Below are positions 6,966-8,089 of a stretch of 8,089 bases of DNA, in pieces; positions within the stretch are counted from its first letter, which is position 1; each line of letters opens with the position of its first letter. The stretch comes from CAZESH01 sp964514665 (GTDB taxonomy: Bacteria > Bacillota > Bacilli > Paenibacillales > KCTC-25726). The position numbers and the translations under genes are program-made. The stretch spans positions 1 to 8,089 of the forward strand of contig CAZESH010000204.1 of NCBI GenBank assembly GCA_964514665.1. Direction: 5' to 3'. A model generated the notes under the pieces. That model did no database searches, was not told the origin of the DNA, and was given only the letters and a program-made list of their open reading frames with translations.

Positions 6966-7829
6966 CTACCGGTAAAGCACGCGTTTATCCATATGTTTGA
7001 ACGTCAACCCCAATTCTTCCGCTTTATTGAATACATAATTCAAGGCGGAAGACAACTGCTCTTCGCTTAAGTGCTCAATCATTAACGGCGGTTCCTGCGA
7101 CAGTTTGTTCAGTTCTGTCAAGTAGGCTCCATAATCAAGCGTACCGTTTCCGAGATAAGTTTCTGTAATCTGTACGGTAGCGTGATCGACTAAGTTGGTA
7201 TCCTTGGCATGACAGCTGACAATGTAAGGTCCCAGTTTCGCGAAGCATTCGCGAATAAAGTCTCCGCTATAATAAACTCGCCTGGGATTTAACGTCATGT
7301 TGACGGGATCCAAATGAACGGCAAAGCCTGGCCTGTTAATTTCCTTCAGCATCCGCAAATACAAGTCGGGATTGTCAGGAAGGACATAGGACTCCGTTTC
7401 AAGCACCAACTTTGTTCGTTTAGGCTGAACCTCATCGAGTATGCGTTGAATGACACGGATATTATGCTCGATGTTAGCTTCTGAAAAATTATCCGGATGA
7501 GCCTTCACACAGCCGGAATTGTTATAGCTGCCCCCGTGCATGACACAGCAAAGCGCACCCATTTCTTCTGCTTGCCGCAGTCTTTCGATGATCTCCGCAA
7601 TTTGCTTTTCCCGCGCTGCTTCGTCAGGATCGGAGATATTCAGGCAAAACGCTCCTAGTTCTGCGAGAACAATATCGGCTTCTTTAAATGCCTGAATGTA
7701 TTCGTCTCGTTCTGACGGATCTTCAATATATTTGCAATACGCTGCTGAAAAACCTAAATCTTGATGAAACTTTACGAGCTCCTCCGGTTTTTTTGCATCC
7801 GATTTGAAAATCGGTCCGCCAAGTCTCAT
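6966..7829 (-). CDS. Sugar phosphate isomerase/epimerase family TIM-barrel protein (first gene of the operon)
   Basis: This is a 287-residue xylose-isomerase-like TIM-barrel protein. The probable metal ligands are Glu144 (LVLETESY), Asp174 (VHLDPVN), His207 (SCHAKD) and Glu252 (MIEHLS), the usual Glu-Asp-His-Glu set. The residue three after the Asp, a His in many relatives (DTxH), is Asn177 here, so substrate contacts differ from the 3-epimerase downstream. The strand end VMHGGSYN (96-103) also fits the barrel. I chose the ATG at 7829 because GGGAGG (7845-7840) sits ten bases before it; the in-frame ATG at 7847 overlaps that site and would add only six residues. No signal peptide is present. 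Isomerase, epimerase or lyase chemistry on a sugar is expected; I do not recognise a specific named family. Confidence 0.87.
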   Translation of the reverse strand: MRLGGPIFKSDAKKPEELVKFHQDLGFSAAYCKYIEDPSERDEYIQAFKEADIVLAELGAFCLNISDPDEAAREKQIAEIIERLRQAEEMGALCCVMHGGSYNNSGCVKAHPDNFSEANIEHNIRVIQRILDEVQPKRTKLVLETESYVLPDNPDLYLRMLKEINRPGFAVHLDPVNMTLNPRRVYYSGDFIRECFAKLGPYIVSCHAKDTNLVDHATVQITETYLGNGTLDYGAYLTELNKLSQEPPLMIEHLSEEQLSSALNYVFNKAEELGLTFKHMDKRVLYR

Positions 7830-7839
7830 TACTCTTCTT

Positions 7840-7845
7840 CCTCCC
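7840..7845 (-). promoter_or_regulatory. Ribosome binding site of the first operon gene
   Basis: GGGAGG on the minus strand lies ten bases before the ATG at 7829. It decides that start over the in-frame ATG at 7847, whose own upstream match (AGAGGGG) is weaker. Confidence 0.7.
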
Positions 7846-7905
7846 ATCTAATGTACCCCTCTCACTAGGTGATCTTTTCTCATCTGCGAAATCGGGATTG
7901 CCTAA

Positions 7906-7935
7906 ATATTAAGCGGCTTAGATAATGAAGCGCAA
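7906..7935 (-). promoter_or_regulatory. Candidate sigma-A promoter for the operon
   Basis: On the minus strand TTGCGC (7935-7930) and TAATAT (7911-7906) are separated by 18 bases and would start transcription about 70 bases before the first gene. Both hexamers deviate from consensus (4 of 6 at best), so this is a weak call. The -10 overlaps the palindrome described separately. Confidence 0.3.
7910..7920. promoter_or_regulatory. 11-bp palindrome, possible operator
   Basis: TAAGC-C-GCTTA (minus strand) is a perfect inverted repeat with a one-base centre in the AT-rich operon leader. It abuts the candidate -10 element, a plausible position for a repressor site. It does not match the catabolite-control cre consensus, and no regulator gene is visible to pair it with. 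Confidence 0.3.
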
Positions 7936-7987
7936 TTTGCAATTTTCTGTTTAATCAACTATTTTCTAAATAAAAAAAAGGGGGAAC

Positions 7988-8016
7988 CAAATACGCCTCT
8001 AAACTTTTTCCGTCAA
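7988..8016 (-). promoter_or_regulatory. Alternative weak promoter candidate in the leader
   Basis: On the minus strand TTGACG (8016-8011, 5 of 6) and TATTTG (7993-7988, 3 of 6) are spaced by 17 bases. The -35 is good and the -10 poor. A C5T8 run follows just downstream. It would give a leader of roughly 150 bases and lies immediately downstream of the intron end. Confidence 0.25.
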
Positions 8017-8034
8017 TTGATTTTTTTCGATTAG

Positions 8035-8089
8035 GTAGGGTAAGACGAGGGATTACTCCCTCGGACTCCCCGTCAAACCGTGCATGCGG
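8035..8089 (-). mobile_element. 3' end of a group II intron (end of domain V, domain VI, 3' splice site); remainder outside the window
   Basis: Read on the minus strand, the edge begins with CCGCATGCACGGTTT (8089-8075), the 3' half of a bacterial domain V hairpin. A short GAC linker follows, then domain VI. In domain VI, CGAGGGA (8063-8057) and TCCCTCG (8052-8046) form a perfect 7-bp stem closed by a GTAA loop. The outer GGGGAG side pairs with CTTACCC so that one A (8041) is left bulged. This A would be the lariat branch point. Six bases follow it, ending in TAC at 8035, which fits the usual branch distance and the AY intron end. The intron runs in the same direction as the operon, and its body and any reverse transcriptase lie beyond the right edge. 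Domain V is only half visible, so the structural class is not assigned. Confidence 0.8.

Noticed and set aside
2531..7829. C-glycoside deglycosidase operon
   Set aside because: The TIM-barrel proteins resemble the large subunit superfamily, but neither the small partner subunit nor a Gfo/Idh/MocA oxidoreductase is present in the window, so the specific assignment is unsupported.
7830..7847. Upstream in-frame ATG for the first operon gene
   Set aside because: The ATG at 7847 overlaps the GGGAGG ribosome site that serves the ATG at 7829; the extra residues MGGRRV look like translated ribosome-site sequence.
7971..8012. Rho-independent terminator around the C5T8 tract
   Set aside because: The only pairing available is AAAAAG with CTTTTT around a poorly paired interior; there is no GC-rich stem before the T run.
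7861..8034. Riboswitch or T-box in the leader
   Set aside because: The leader is AT-rich with no T-box motif, no recognisable riboswitch core and no terminator/antiterminator pair.

Overview
The window reads as one long minus-strand carbohydrate-catabolism operon from a Gram-positive Bacillota, most likely of the Paenibacillus/Cohnella type. Three things point there. Strong AGGAGG-type ribosome binding sites precede most genes. The transporter is an LplABC/YteP-YtcP-YtcQ-type sugar importer with no ATPase of its own. The binding protein has a lipoprotein signal and a TTG start. Genus is an inference; there is no rRNA or marker gene here.

In transcription order (right to left) the window holds the following. 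(0) At the right edge lies the 3' end of a group II intron (8035-8089): the 3' half of domain V and a complete domain VI with a bulged branch-point A. The rest of the intron lies outside the window. (1) A leader of about 200 bases contains weak promoter candidates and an 11-bp palindrome. (2) There are six enzyme genes: a xylose-isomerase-like TIM-barrel protein (6966-7829), a zinc-dependent medium-chain dehydrogenase (5936-6928), a D-tagatose/D-psicose 3-epimerase-like TIM-barrel protein (5083-5931), an alpha/beta hydrolase (4263-5066), a third TIM-barrel protein (3347-4243) and a fourth, IolE-like TIM-barrel protein (2531-3343). (3) The importer follows: two permeases (1562-2515 and 638-1531) and the N-terminal 177 residues of the solute-binding lipoprotein (1-531), cut by the left edge. 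All gene gaps are 4 to about 106 bases and no terminator is visible between genes, so a single transcript is likely. No gene-free stretch exceeds 300 bases.

The likely logic is uptake of an oligosaccharide, glycoside, polyol or rare sugar by the Lpl-type importer, energised by a shared MsmX-type ATPase encoded elsewhere. The dehydrogenase would then oxidise a hydroxyl, four divergent metal-dependent TIM-barrel enzymes would isomerise, epimerise, dehydrate or cleave the keto-sugar, and the hydrolase would open a lactone or ester. The substrate cannot be read from the sequence. The most unusual aspect is four different members of one TIM-barrel superfamily in one operon with no kinase, glycoside hydrolase, Gfo/Idh/MocA oxidoreductase or regulator in view. 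Two of the four show substitutions at a canonical metal-ligand position. This could be an undescribed catabolic pathway, but that is inference.
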